Notes: generated from the letters alone by a model not told the origin. Positions 1-8,379 are shown, counted from the first letter of the stretch. The stretch: DNA of 64,000 nucleotides from Rhizobium laguerreae (GCF_002008165.1 NZ_MRDM01000017.1:749-64748); one strand, 5' to 3'. Made by a program: numbers and translations.

Positions 1-199
1 GTCTGCCTATGCCGGCACCGGTGACACCATGCCGATGACGGTGGCGTTGAACAATGTCGTCAACACCTCGACCGGCGTCGTCGAATACAATGTCAACATG
101 GCGGCGGCGATGATCGCCGCCGTTCCGACGCTCATCGTCTATATCCTCGCCGGCCGCTACTTCGTGCGCGGTCTGATGGCGGGCGCTGTCAAAGGGTAA
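1..199 (+). CDS. Sugar ABC transporter permease, MalG type (3' end only)
   Basis: This is the last 65 codons of an inner-membrane permease, cut by the window edge; the frame runs from base 2 to the TAA at 197-199. The tail holds one hydrophobic segment (AAAMIAAVPTLIVYILAGRY) followed by FVRGLMAGAVKG. That ending is typical of the second permease of CUT1 sugar importers (MalG/UgpE), where the phrase 'RYFVRGLMAGAVKG' closes the protein after the last membrane helix. The ATPase gene starts 3 bases after the stop, so the two are in one operon. The substrate cannot be read from this fragment. Confidence 0.85.
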   Translation, partial: SAYAGTGDTMPMTVALNNVVNTSTGVVEYNVNMAAAMIAAVPTLIVYILAGRYFVRGLMAGAVKG

Positions 200-202
200 T
201 CC

Positions 203-1318
203 ATGGCCTTCCTCGAAATCTCCGGTCTCAAAAAGCGCTTCGGCGCCGTCGATATTCTCAAGGGGATCGACCTCGAACTCGAAAAGGGCGGCTTTCTCGT
301 GCTGGTCGGCCCCTCCGGCTGCGGCAAGTCCACCCTGCTCAACACCATTGCCGGGCTGGAGACGATCACGTCGGGCGATATCCGGATCGACGGGCGCGAT
401 ATCAGCGGCCTGCATCCTTCGAAGCGCGACATCGCCATGGTGTTCCAGTCCTATGCGCTCTATCCAAACATGACGGTATCGGGCAACATCGCCTTCGGCA
501 TGGAGATCCGCGGCGTACCCAAGGAGGAGCGTGCTAGGGCGATCGCCCAGGTCTCCGACATGCTGCAGATCGGGCATCTGCTCGACCGCAAGCCGAGCCA
601 GCTGTCCGGCGGCCAGCGCCAGCGTGTCGCCATGGGCCGGGCGCTGGTGCGCAATCCGCAGGTCTTCCTGTTCGACGAGCCGCTCTCCAATCTCGACGCC
701 AAGCTGCGCGTCGACATGCGCACCGAGATCAAGCGGCTGCATCAGCGCATGGGCACCACCTTCGTCTATGTCACCCACGACCAGATCGAGGCGATGACGC
801 TGGCGACCAAGATCGCCGTGCTGAAGGATGGCGTGCTGCAGCAGTTCGGCACGCCGGCCGAGATCTATAACAGCCCGTCCAACATCTTCGTCGCCGACTT
901 CATGGGATCGCCGGCGATGAACCTGCTCAACGCCACCGTCGAAAACGGCGCCGGCGGCCTCGAAGTCTCGCTGGAGCGGCCGAATGCCGCCCCGCTGAGA
1001 TTGCCGGTCATATCAGGCAACAATGGCCTGGCCGCCTATACCGGCAGACAGGTGATCTTCGGCATCCGCCCGGAGGCCTTGACAGATCCCGATGGCGCCG
1101 ACCGCAAGGCGCGCTCGCTGACCGAGGGCGATTGCCTGATCGAGGTGGTGGAGCCGGCCGGCTCCGATACCTTCGCCGTCACCAAGCTCGGCGGCAAATC
1201 CGTCGTCGCCCGCCTGCGCGCCGATACCGGCATCGCCCCAGGACAAAACACTCGCCTGGCCTTCAATCTCGACAAGGCCGTGTTCTTCGATCCCGAAACA
1301 CAGGCGCGGATCGGGTGA
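203..1318 (+). CDS. Sugar ABC transporter ATP-binding protein (MalK/UgpC type)
   Basis: This 371-residue ATPase energises the importer whose permease ends just upstream. Walker A is GPSGCGKST (residues 36-44), the signature LSGGQ lies at 134-138 and Walker B VFLFDEP at 154-160, followed by the D-loop LSNLDAKL and the switch histidine in YVTHDQIEA. The roughly 130 residues after the nucleotide-binding domain form the TOBE/regulatory domain found in the MalK/UgpC/SmoK group, so it is a CUT1 sugar transporter ATPase. The start ATG sits 3 bases after the permease stop, which suggests translational coupling. The gene is the last of its operon and is followed by a palindromic repeat at 1327-1426. 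Confidence 0.93.
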   Translation: MAFLEISGLKKRFGAVDILKGIDLELEKGGFLVLVGPSGCGKSTLLNTIAGLETITSGDIRIDGRDISGLHPSKRDIAMVFQSYALYPNMTVSGNIAFGMEIRGVPKEERARAIAQVSDMLQIGHLLDRKPSQLSGGQRQRVAMGRALVRNPQVFLFDEPLSNLDAKLRVDMRTEIKRLHQRMGTTFVYVTHDQIEAMTLATKIAVLKDGVLQQFGTPAEIYNSPSNIFVADFMGSPAMNLLNATVENGAGGLEVSLERPNAAPLRLPVISGNNGLAAYTGRQVIFGIRPEALTDPDGADRKARSLTEGDCLIEVVEPAGSDTFAVTKLGGKSVVARLRADTGIAPGQNTRLAFNLDKAVFFDPETQARIG

Positions 1319-1326
1319 GGGCCATT

Positions 1327-1426
1327 AGAGCGCCGTGCGTCTCGAAAGACGCGCTAAGGACGCTCTAAGACTTTGAGCTTGCGCATAATTCCGAAAATCG
1401 ATTTCGATTTTCGGGAGACTATGCGC
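1327..1426. repeat. Composite palindromic intergenic repeat
   Basis: Two palindromes lie side by side. The first has outer arms AGAGCG (1327-1332) and CGCTCT (1361-1366) enclosing GCGTCT-CGAA-AGACGC (1337-1352). The second has outer arms GCGCATA (1381-1387) and TATGCGC (1420-1426) enclosing CCGAAAATCG (1391-1400) and CGATTTTCGG (1405-1414). A copy of the second module recurs at about 18158-18208. The last base of the element is the first base of the minus-strand stop CTA of the GH2 gene. It fills the whole space between the two genes and resembles REP/RIME-type mosaic elements of rhizobia. Confidence 0.8.
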
Positions 1427-3669
1427 TAGCCTGCCGTCACGCCGAGCGTCACCGGCGCGAACCGCGAGGAGATCGCTTCGACGGTGATTTCGCCAGTAAA
1501 CCCCGTGGCCTCCAGCCAGAAACCGGCGGTGCCGCCCTGGAGTGGCACATTGGTCGGGCCGACGATCCTTGCCGGGCCGTGAACCTTCAGCGAAATGCTA
1601 TCGTTCATGAAGGGCAGGCGCTGGCCGCGCTGGTCGAGGGCGCGGATGATGACGCGTGTGCTGTCGCGTTCGCGGGCTTTCAGCGTGGGGCTATCGGCAA
1701 CCACTTCCAGCGTCGTCGGCAACGGATCGGCCACCAGCGTCAGGCTGGCCACCGGCTCGCCGCCGATATAACCGGTGAAGGTGCCGTCGATCCATTCGAG
1801 ACCCCAGGTGCCAAGCTCATCGGCGGTAAAGTGCCGATGGTCGAGCACGACCGGCGGATGCGGCAGATGCGGGTAGTTCTCGCGGTCCGGACCGATGCGT
1901 TTGCTAAGCGAGCCATATTGCAGCTCCACCTCGTCGCAGTTGGTCAGGATGATCAGCGGCAGCACGCCGCCGATATTGCGTTCGCCGCGCGCCCAGAAGG
2001 TCACCGGCTTCATGACGATCTCCTCGGAAGGGTCGCACTGGCTGATATAGGCATAGGCCGCGAATTTCGGCTCGCGGAACATGTCCATCACGCCGTGATA
2101 GCAGATGCGGTCGCCGGAGCCGAAATCGTTGTGGGTGTTGTAATCGAACATGCACCAGCCGATGGCGCCGGAGATATGGGGATCGCCATAGGCGGCATTC
2201 AGCACTTCCAGGTGCCGGCGCACATGCTCGGCCTGGCGCTGCTCCTGGTCATAGATCTTCGTCGGGTGCATGTGGCCGTTGAACTCGGTGATGAGGTACG
2301 GCACCTTGTGCGATAGTCCGGTATTTTCCTGCTGGGCGCGTAGCGCTGTGCGCGGGCGGTTGGCGCCCGGCAGCTCTTCATTGCCGAGGATGAAGTCGTT
2401 CATCGTGTAGACGTCTTCGAGTAGCTCGCTCTCGGTGAGATAACGCACGCCGCCGGTCTGGCGGGTGCTGTCGAGTTCACGGGCGAGGCGATTGGTCTCG
2501 GCGTAGAAATCGTGATCATCCTGCGATTCGTTGATGCGCACGCCCCAGATGATGATCGAGGGATGGTTCCAGTCGCGCTCGATCATGCGGCGGACGTTCT
2601 CGATCGATTCCTGCTGCCAGTCGGCGTCGCCGATATGCTGCCAGCCGGGGATCTCCTCGAAAACCAGCAGGCCGATCGCGTCGCATCGATCGAGGAACCA
2701 TTTCGACTGCGGATAATGCGAAGTGCGGACGATATTGCACTTCAGCACCGTCTTCATGATGTCGGCGTCGCGCTCCTGGGCGGAGCGGCCGGCGGCATAA
2801 CCGACATAGGGGAAGGCCTGGTGGCGATTGAGGCCGCGCAGCTTCAATGGCTTGCCGTTCAGGAGGAAACCTTCCGGCGTGAATTCGGCGGTGCGGAAGC
2901 CGAACCGGGTGGAAATACGGTCGGAGCCGTGTTCGGTCCTGAGCTCGACGGTGACGTCATAGAGCGTGGGATCGGTGATGTCCCAGAGGGCGATGCCGGT
3001 GAGGCCGCCAAAGGAGAGCGTGGTGCGGCTGCCGATCGTTTCGGTCGCGGCAGTGGCGACCACCGTGCCATCGGCCTGTTTCAGCGTGGCGGTGACGGTC
3101 GCCGAGAAGCTGCGGCCCTCGGGATTGGCGATGTCGACGCGGATGGTCGCCGATTTCTCCGGGCGCAGAACGTCGGTGGTTTCGATCTTGAGATTGCGGA
3201 TCGAGACCGGGTCGGTGACCTTCAGCCAGACGTCGCGGTAGATGCCGGCATAGGTCAGATAATCGATGCGGCCGCCGAAAGGCGGAATGTCAGGGTTCTC
3301 GCTGCCGTCGATCTTGACGGTGACGAGGTTCTCGCCCTTGACGAGCTTGCCGGTGAGGCGGGCCTCGAAGGGCGTGTAGCCGTCCTTATGGGCAATGATT
3401 TCTTCGCCGTTCAGATAGACGACGCTGTCGGCCATGGCGGCATCGAAGACGAGCGAAACCTCGCGGCCCTCGAATTCCGGCAGCCAGCGCAACACCTTCT
3501 GATAGGTGAAGGCGCGCTGATAGCTGGTCTCGTCGAAATAGCTGAAGGGCAGTTCGACGGCGGTATGCGGCAGGCTGACCGACCTAGCAGCATCAAAAGC
3601 TTCGAGCAAACGCTGGCCGAAGCCCTCATGGAAACTCCAGCCTTCGTTGAAAGAAACGACGGAACGCAT
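1426..3669 (-). CDS. Glycoside hydrolase family 2 (beta-galactosidase/beta-glucuronidase type)
   Basis: This 747-residue protein has the GH2 domain order: sugar-binding jelly-roll (about 1-160), immunoglobulin-like domain (about 165-265), TIM barrel (about 268-560) and further beta domains at the C terminus. The acid/base is Glu381 in GVRINESQDD and the nucleophile is Glu462 in YLITEFNGH. No signal peptide is visible, so it should act in the cytoplasm on an imported beta-glycoside; the sugar released (galactose, glucuronic acid, mannose or glucosamine) cannot be told from sequence. It lies downstream of a LacI regulator and a Gfo/Idh/MocA dehydrogenase on the same strand. A short upstream ORF stops one base before this ATG. 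A SD-like GGAG is about 8 bases upstream. Confidence 0.9.
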   Translation of the reverse strand: MRSVVSFNEGWSFHEGFGQRLLEAFDAARSVSLPHTAVELPFSYFDETSYQRAFTYQKVLRWLPEFEGREVSLVFDAAMADSVVYLNGEEIIAHKDGYTPFEARLTGKLVKGENLVTVKIDGSENPDIPPFGGRIDYLTYAGIYRDVWLKVTDPVSIRNLKIETTDVLRPEKSATIRVDIANPEGRSFSATVTATLKQADGTVVATAATETIGSRTTLSFGGLTGIALWDITDPTLYDVTVELRTEHGSDRISTRFGFRTAEFTPEGFLLNGKPLKLRGLNRHQAFPYVGYAAGRSAQERDADIMKTVLKCNIVRTSHYPQSKWFLDRCDAIGLLVFEEIPGWQHIGDADWQQESIENVRRMIERDWNHPSIIIWGVRINESQDDHDFYAETNRLARELDSTRQTGGVRYLTESELLEDVYTMNDFILGNEELPGANRPRTALRAQQENTGLSHKVPYLITEFNGHMHPTKIYDQEQRQAEHVRRHLEVLNAAYGDPHISGAIGWCMFDYNTHNDFGSGDRICYHGVMDMFREPKFAAYAYISQCDPSEEIVMKPVTFWARGERNIGGVLPLIILTNCDEVELQYGSLSKRIGPDRENYPHLPHPPVVLDHRHFTADELGTWGLEWIDGTFTGYIGGEPVASLTLVADPLPTTLEVVADSPTLKARERDSTRVIIRALDQRGQRLPFMNDSISLKVHGPARIVGPTNVPLQGGTAGFWLEATGFTGEITVEAISSRFAPVTLGVTAG

Positions 3670-3670
3670 T

Positions 3671-3736
3671 TCAGGCTCTCCAGGTTACGGCATCAGGGAC
3701 ATTGCGGCGCCTCTCGGCGCGTGAAAATCTGGTCAT
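3671..3736 (-). CDS. Possible 21-residue leader peptide upstream of the GH2 gene
   Basis: On the minus strand, AGGAGG (3749-3744) is followed after 7 bases by ATG at 3736. The frame runs 21 codons (MTRFSRAERRRNVPDAVTWRA) and stops with TGA at 3673-3671, one base before the GH2 start (TGA-A-ATG), in a different frame. The ribosome site is better than that of the GH2 gene itself, so ribosomes finishing here could restart on GH2. The peptide is basic and matches nothing I recognise. It may be a real coupled leader, or the remnant of an older gene start. Coding status is inferred only from the ribosome site, spacing and overlap geometry. Confidence 0.45.
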   Translation of the reverse strand: MTRFSRAERRRNVPDAVTWRA

Positions 3737-3823
3737 CGGTATTCCTCCTGGACGCAATGGATGAGCGAGCAGCTAAAGTACGTCACAGCGAATTCGATTC
3801 ATGCGACGCGCTTTAGCTTTTTT

Positions 3824-3875
3824 CATGCATGTCGTCACCCCGCAACCGCTGTACAATTCCAGGCAACATGCTTCA
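3824..3875. repeat. Dispersed palindromic repeat, GCATGTCG...CATGC family (degenerate copy)
   Basis: GCATG (3827-3831) and CATGC (3867-3871) bracket a partly symmetric core with CGCAACCGCTGTACAATTCC. Better conserved copies lie at 44830-44877 and 54006-54052. The end of this element supplies the TCA at 3873-3875, read on the minus strand as the TGA stop of the LacI gene. Confidence 0.6.
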
Positions 3876-4871
3876 GGCGGTCGAGCCCCAGCGGGCGGTG
3901 CAGGTGAGCGTGATGCTGTGCGGACCTTCGATCTCGGCGTCATGCCGTTCGATCAATTCGACGACGGCATCGATGAAGGCGACGTGGTCGAGGCTCAGCG
4001 TGGTCAGGTCGTTGCAATCCCAGGCGGCCATGGCAATGCCGTCCTGGCCGACGATGGCGATATCATCAGGCGTGTTCTTGCCGAGCACCCGGCGGGCTGC
4101 ATCGCGCGCACCGATCGCCATGACATCGTTGCCGCAGATGATGGCGTCGACCTTATCCCTGTGCAGCAGGAGCACGGCTTCCTTGAAGCCGGAATCATAG
4201 GAGTAGTCACCGAAGGCCTGGACCTCGAAGGCAAGGCCGCGCTTGGCCAGCGCATCGGCGAACCATTTTCGCCTGAGCTTGTCGATCCAGCTTGAATTGG
4301 TGCCGGAGAGGTAGGCGAAACGCTTTTTGCCGTCGCGGACGATCTTGTCGATGATCTCGTCGGCGGCCTCAGCGCCGTCGATGCGAATGCTGGAGACGTT
4401 TTCGTTTTCGAGCGGCTCGAAGGAGACGATGATCGGCTTCGTCGTATGGAAGATATCGACGGCATCCTGCATCGACACCATGTCGGAGAAGACGACGACG
4501 TGATCGACCTGATAAGTCGAGGCAAGGCGCATCAGCTGCAGCCGGTCGGAATGATCGGCGCAGCAGAGGATGATCGGCAGCAATTGTCTCGCCTGCAGGC
4601 GGTGGACGAGAAGCTGCTGCTCCTCGGCCTCGCAAGGGTTGCCGATCGCATTGACGACCAGGGCGACGAGCCGCGAACGCTGGTTGTTCAGCGAGCGGGC
4701 GATCGCGTTCGGCTGGTAGCCATGTTCACGCGCGACGGCGAGGATGCGGTCGCGCGTGGCGCTGCCAATGCGCGAATCCGGCGAGAAGGCGCGGGAAATG
4801 GTGGCGGAGGAGACGCCGGCGAGTTTCGCCAGTTCCTTCGAGGTGATCCGCCGTCTGCTCATACCGCTCAT
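3873..4871 (-). CDS. LacI family transcriptional regulator
   Basis: This 332-residue regulator has the LacI DNA-binding headpiece at residues 7-60 (SKELAKLAGVSSATISRAFS, hinge YQPNAIARSLNNQRS), then a periplasmic-binding-protein-like effector domain to the C terminus with DAIICGNDVMAIGARDAARR near its end. It lies 9 bases downstream of the Gfo/Idh/MocA gene and upstream of the GH2 gene, all on one strand and divergent from an ABC importer. It is therefore the likely local repressor, with a sugar derived from the imported glycoside as effector. A candidate operator with central CG lies at 5910-5929. The stop codon is contributed by a dispersed repeat. Confidence 0.92.
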   Translation of the reverse strand: MSGMSRRRITSKELAKLAGVSSATISRAFSPDSRIGSATRDRILAVAREHGYQPNAIARSLNNQRSRLVALVVNAIGNPCEAEEQQLLVHRLQARQLLPIILCCADHSDRLQLMRLASTYQVDHVVVFSDMVSMQDAVDIFHTTKPIIVSFEPLENENVSSIRIDGAEAADEIIDKIVRDGKKRFAYLSGTNSSWIDKLRRKWFADALAKRGLAFEVQAFGDYSYDSGFKEAVLLLHRDKVDAIICGNDVMAIGARDAARRVLGKNTPDDIAIVGQDGIAMAAWDCNDLTTLSLDHVAFIDAVVELIERHDAEIEGPHSITLTCTARWGSTA

Positions 4872-4880
4872 CTTCAGCGC

Positions 4881-5888
4881 CTATTGGGCGACGATCCTGA
4901 CGGAAGCGCCGTCGGCCGCTGCCGATTCCTTGATTGCATCCCATAGCCTAGCGAATCTGAGGCCCATTTCAACGGAGCCGGAGTTTTCCATCTTTCCCTC
5001 GCGAATGGCGAGGAAATTCTTCATCGGGTTGCCGAGAATCTCGGCTTCCTCGCGCGGCTCGGCGGTCCGCCCGATACTGATCTCGCGCCAGCCACCCCAG
5101 GCGTCGATGCGCACGATCGCCTTCGAATAGAAGAAGGTGATGTAGGAGGCGCAGCCCGGAGGGCCTTCGCCGGCGGCCGTCAGTGTCGCCAGCGCACCGT
5201 TTTTCAGCCGCGCGGAGACGGCGGTGGCGATATCGACCCGTCTGCCATGGTTGTTCATGTAGGCCGACACGCTGTCGAAATCCGAATTGGCGAGTAGGCA
5301 GACGGTGTTCATCATGTGGGCGCCGGTATCGAACATGAAGCCGCCGCCGGAGATGTCAGGCTGCTGCTTCCAGTGGCCGTCGTAGTTGGACGACCAGCTT
5401 TCCCAGATCATGCCCGAAATGGCGATCAGCTCGCCGAATTCGCCGGTGAGAGCCCGCCGGCGCGTGTCGAGCACCAGCGGCGACAGGCCGCCCTGAAAGG
5501 CGGTGACGATGGTGACGCCACTCTTTTTCTGCGCGGCGATCAGCCTCTCGGCTTCAGTGACTGTCGTCACCATCGGCTTTTCCAGGAAGAGGTCGAGGCC
5601 GGCCTCGGCGACGGCGGTTGCCTGCTCGGCATGGAAGGCATGCGGGGTGGAGACGTAGACGATGTCGAGTTCGCCCCGGCATTCGGCAAGCATCTGGCGA
5701 TAATCCTCGAAGCTCTTCGGTTCTGGTGCGCCAGCGGCGAGGCAGACGTCGATCAGGCGCTGGCGCGAAGCCGCCGTGGTGTCGGCGAGTGCAGCAAATT
5801 CGATCTCCGGCATCTTGACCCAGCTCTCGGCATATTCCGCCGCCTTCAAGCCGGCGCCGATGACGCCGAGGCGTAATTTCCTAGTCAT
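4881..5888 (-). CDS. Gfo/Idh/MocA family NAD(P)-dependent oxidoreductase
   Basis: This 335-residue protein starts with the Rossmann motif LGVIGAGLKA (about residues 7-16), continues with VSTPHAFHAEQATAVAEAGL and the family lysine motif LFLEKPMVTT at about 127-136, and ends in the alpha/beta substrate domain (GGGFMFDTGAHMMN). Members oxidise or reduce sugars and cyclitols, often at C3 of a glycoside. Start ATG 5888 has the ribosome site AGGGAGGAATTTTC upstream. It diverges from the ABC importer at 6091 and precedes a LacI gene. With the ThuA-like gene at 10412 it could fill the role ThuB plays in trehalose catabolism. That role is inferred from context only. Confidence 0.88.
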   Translation of the reverse strand: MTRKLRLGVIGAGLKAAEYAESWVKMPEIEFAALADTTAASRQRLIDVCLAAGAPEPKSFEDYRQMLAECRGELDIVYVSTPHAFHAEQATAVAEAGLDLFLEKPMVTTVTEAERLIAAQKKSGVTIVTAFQGGLSPLVLDTRRRALTGEFGELIAISGMIWESWSSNYDGHWKQQPDISGGGFMFDTGAHMMNTVCLLANSDFDSVSAYMNNHGRRVDIATAVSARLKNGALATLTAAGEGPPGCASYITFFYSKAIVRIDAWGGWREISIGRTAEPREEAEILGNPMKNFLAIREGKMENSGSVEMGLRFARLWDAIKESAAADGASVRIVAQ

Positions 5889-5909
5889 GAAAATTCCTCC
5901 CTGAATGCA

Positions 5910-5929
5910 TTGTGCACACGATTACACAA
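5910..5929. promoter_or_regulatory. Candidate LacI-family operator between divergent operons
   Basis: TTGTGCACACGATTACACAA is an imperfect 20-base palindrome with central CG. The outer TTGTG/CACAA arms match perfectly, and 6 of 9 positions are symmetric. It lies 22 bases upstream of the Gfo/Idh/MocA start, in the 202-base region shared with the importer operon. LacI-family sites commonly have this length and a central CG. The rest of 5889-6090 is AT-rich and should hold both promoters, but I could not assign firm -35/-10 boxes. Confidence 0.4.
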
Positions 5930-6090
5930 ACGGTATAGTGATGGCAATATCTAAATATGTCAGTAATATCAGTATATTAAAACTCGCATTCGAATCTTTT
6001 CAAAAACCATCTTGTCAGTATTTGGAATACGTGTACATTTTCGCAACCGGTGCTGGAGGGCGCCGTGTCTCTAAAAAGGGAGGACTTCCA

Positions 6091-7383
6091 TTGAAGAAGA
6101 TGGTTCTTGGCGGCCTGTGCGCCGTTCTGCTGAGCGCGGTTTCGACGCTGGCGCAGGCTGAAACAATCCGAATTGCAAATCACGGTCAGGCCGGCATCGA
6201 TGCGATGAAGTCGACGGTCGAGCGGATCGAAAAGAAATATGGCGTCACCGTCGAGGTCATCGAATATCCGGCACCCGACAAGGATTATCTTACCAAGCTC
6301 CTGACCGAGCTCGGCGCCGGCAACGCGCCCGACCTATTCTCCATCCCGACGACGGCTGCCGTCGCCGACATGGTGGAAGCCGGTTACCTCGCGCCTGTTA
6401 CCAAGGAGTTCAAGGCCTGGGACGGCTACGCCAACCTCTATGACGTCGCCAAGGAGCTTGCCGTCAGCCCGGATGGTGAAACCTATGTGATGCCGTTCAT
6501 GCTCGGTATCCAGGAAATCTATTACCGCAAGGACGTTCTCGAAAAGGCCGGTATCTCCACCGAACAGCCGAAGACCTGGCAGGAGCTTCTCGACCGCGCG
6601 GCCGAAATCAAGCAGAAGACCGGCGCCTACGGCTTGCTCTTCCCGGCCGGAGTCTCCTGGGGAAGCGGCGCCTTCGACGAAGGTTTCCAGCATCTGCTCG
6701 TCGGTTCCAAGACGCCGCAGCTGGTCGATGCCGACGGCAAGCTCGATCTGAATGGCGAAGGCATCAAGGATGTCTTCAACGTCTACAAGGAACTGATCGA
6801 CAAGGATCTGATGCCGACGCAGCCGCTGCTCGGACCCGAGCCCTGGGTCGTGCCGAAGTATCAGATGTTCCCGGCCGGCAAGCTCGCCGCGACCACCTGC
6901 GGCTCCTGGTGCTATATTTTCGACTGGGGTCGCGAAAGCAAAAACCCGATCCCTGACGTGACGAAGGTGGTCGGCACCTGGACTGTTCCCGGCCAGACCA
7001 GCGGCCAGTATGTGCTTGCCAATCTTGCTGCGCCGTGGGCGGTCAATTCCAAGTCGGCCAATACGGAACTGGCGATCAAGGCGCTGATGGAGATCGGCTC
7101 GATCGAGACGCAGGTTTCCTACGCCGCCCGCATCGGCAACATCCCGGCCAGCAAGGATGCGGCTGACAATGCCGAGTTTCAGAAGCTGACGGAACTGGTT
7201 CCGATCCATGCCGCGGCAGGAAATGGCGTGTTCCTGAAACAGGCCTCCGGTTTCGGTACGGTCTCGGAAGGTGTGGCGCGCGCCACCGAAGCGCTGCTGC
7301 GCAAGGAAACCGATGCCGCCGGCGCCCAAAAGATCCTTGTCGACTACGTCAAGGAAACGCTCGGCGACGACATGGTCAAGTAA
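6091..7383 (+). CDS. Sugar ABC transporter substrate-binding protein (CUT1)
   Basis: This 430-residue periplasmic protein has a Sec signal peptide (KKMVLGGLCAVLLSAVSTLAQA, cleavage before ETIRIANHG) and the family 1 solute-binding fold, with PDLFSIPTTAAVADMVEAGYL and the hinge-region phrase YVMPFMLGIQEIYYRKDVLEKAG. I chose the TTG at 6091 because AGGA at 6081-6084 is 6 bases away; the ATG at 6100 is too far from it. It heads an operon with two permeases, an ATPase and a ThuA-like gene. Alternative hairpins at 7397-7441 separate it from the permeases, which would allow more binding protein than membrane components. The substrate is unknown, probably an oligosaccharide or glycoside. Confidence 0.92.
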   Translation: MKKMVLGGLCAVLLSAVSTLAQAETIRIANHGQAGIDAMKSTVERIEKKYGVTVEVIEYPAPDKDYLTKLLTELGAGNAPDLFSIPTTAAVADMVEAGYLAPVTKEFKAWDGYANLYDVAKELAVSPDGETYVMPFMLGIQEIYYRKDVLEKAGISTEQPKTWQELLDRAAEIKQKTGAYGLLFPAGVSWGSGAFDEGFQHLLVGSKTPQLVDADGKLDLNGEGIKDVFNVYKELIDKDLMPTQPLLGPEPWVVPKYQMFPAGKLAATTCGSWCYIFDWGRESKNPIPDVTKVVGTWTVPGQTSGQYVLANLAAPWAVNSKSANTELAIKALMEIGSIETQVSYAARIGNIPASKDAADNAEFQKLTELVPIHAAAGNGVFLKQASGFGTVSEGVARATEALLRKETDAAGAQKILVDYVKETLGDDMVK

Positions 7384-7396
7384 GCTCCGGCACCCT

Positions 7397-7441
7397 GTCT
7401 TCCGCCACGACGGAAGACGCGGCGCCAACGCCCGCGTCTTC
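7397..7441 (+). promoter_or_regulatory. Mutually exclusive intercistronic hairpins
   Basis: Arm 1 GTCTTCCG (7397-7404) pairs perfectly with CGGAAGAC (7411-7418) around a 6-base loop. The overlapping arm GAAGACGCGG (7413-7422) pairs perfectly with CCGCGTCTTC (7432-7441) around a 9-base loop. The middle strand can therefore be used in only one of the two hairpins. No U-tract follows. The location, between a binding-protein stop and the first permease, is where stabilising or attenuating structures are usual. Confidence 0.6.
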
Positions 7442-7490
7442 CCGCTTTCATTCGATAAGCCGGTTCCATCGATAAGGTTTGTGAGCTTCC

Positions 7491-8378
7491 ATGGCCCGAA
7501 ACTCTCATGAAAAGCGCGCCGAGCGGCAATGGCTGCTGATCCTGTTGCCCTCGCTGGTGCTGCTTCTGGCCTTCGTCATCTACCCGGCCCTCTATTCCAT
7601 CTATCTGAGCTTCACCAATGAGGCGCTGACCGGGGCCGCAGCCCTTCGGCCCCGTTTCGTCGGATTCAGGAATTACACGCGGCTTTTCAACGACGCGAAG
7701 TTCTGGAATTCGCTGTTCGTCACCTTCGTCTTCGTCATCGGTTCGGCGGTGATCGGCCAGTTCGTGCTCGGCCTGATCTCGGCAATTGCGCTGCGCCGGC
7801 CGATCCGCTTTCGGCGGGTGTTCTCGTCGATCATCCTGTTGCCGAACGCGGCCCCTGAAGTCGTCGCCGGTTTCATGTGGATCTCGATGCTGGCGGGCGG
7901 CGACAATGCCACACTCAGCCGCATCGTCAGCTTCTTCGGCATCACGCCGGCCGACTGGCTGCAGGTCTTCCCGCTGTCGATGATCATCGTCGTCAACACC
8001 TGGCGCGGCATCGCCACGGCGATGATCCTGTTGACGGCCGGCCTCAGTACCATTCCGGCGGAGATCTACGAGGCGGCCCGCATGGACGGCGCCACTCCAT
8101 CGCAGATGTTCCGCCGCATCACCCTGCCGCTGATGATGCCGACGATCCTGCTCTATATGCTGATCTCGGCCGTCTCAACCATCGCCGTTTTCGGCCTCGT
8201 CTATGCGCTGACGCGCGGCGGACCAGGCGGAGCAACCGAGGTCGTCAGCATCTATATCTACAACCAGTCCTTTACGTCGTTCCAGCTGGGCTATGGTGCT
8301 GCGGTCGCCGTCGTCGCGCTCGCCATCTCGCTGGTATTAGGTATTGCCTATGTCCGAGCCATGAAGGTGGAGGTCTGA
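7491..8378 (+). CDS. Sugar ABC transporter permease, MalF type
   Basis: This 295-residue inner-membrane protein begins with a cytoplasmic basic stretch (SHEKRAERQ) and a first helix (WLLILLPSLVLLLAFVIYPA), then a periplasmic segment and five further helices. The EAA loop that docks on the ATPase is EIYEAARMDGATPSQMFRRI at about residues 191-210. This is the standard topology of the first CUT1 permease. It forms a heterodimer with the next gene product, whose ATG follows the stop by one base. The ATPase gene completes the set downstream. Confidence 0.93.
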   Translation: MARNSHEKRAERQWLLILLPSLVLLLAFVIYPALYSIYLSFTNEALTGAAALRPRFVGFRNYTRLFNDAKFWNSLFVTFVFVIGSAVIGQFVLGLISAIALRRPIRFRRVFSSIILLPNAAPEVVAGFMWISMLAGGDNATLSRIVSFFGITPADWLQVFPLSMIIVVNTWRGIATAMILLTAGLSTIPAEIYEAARMDGATPSQMFRRITLPLMMPTILLYMLISAVSTIAVFGLVYALTRGGPGGATEVVSIYIYNQSFTSFQLGYGAAVAVVALAISLVLGIAYVRAMKVEV

Positions 8379-8379
8379 C

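Noticed and set aside
2512..3816. A 434-codon plus-strand frame opposite the GH2 gene
   Set aside because: Shadow of the GH2 coding strand; low-complexity Ala/Gly/Asp composition and no ribosome site or domain.
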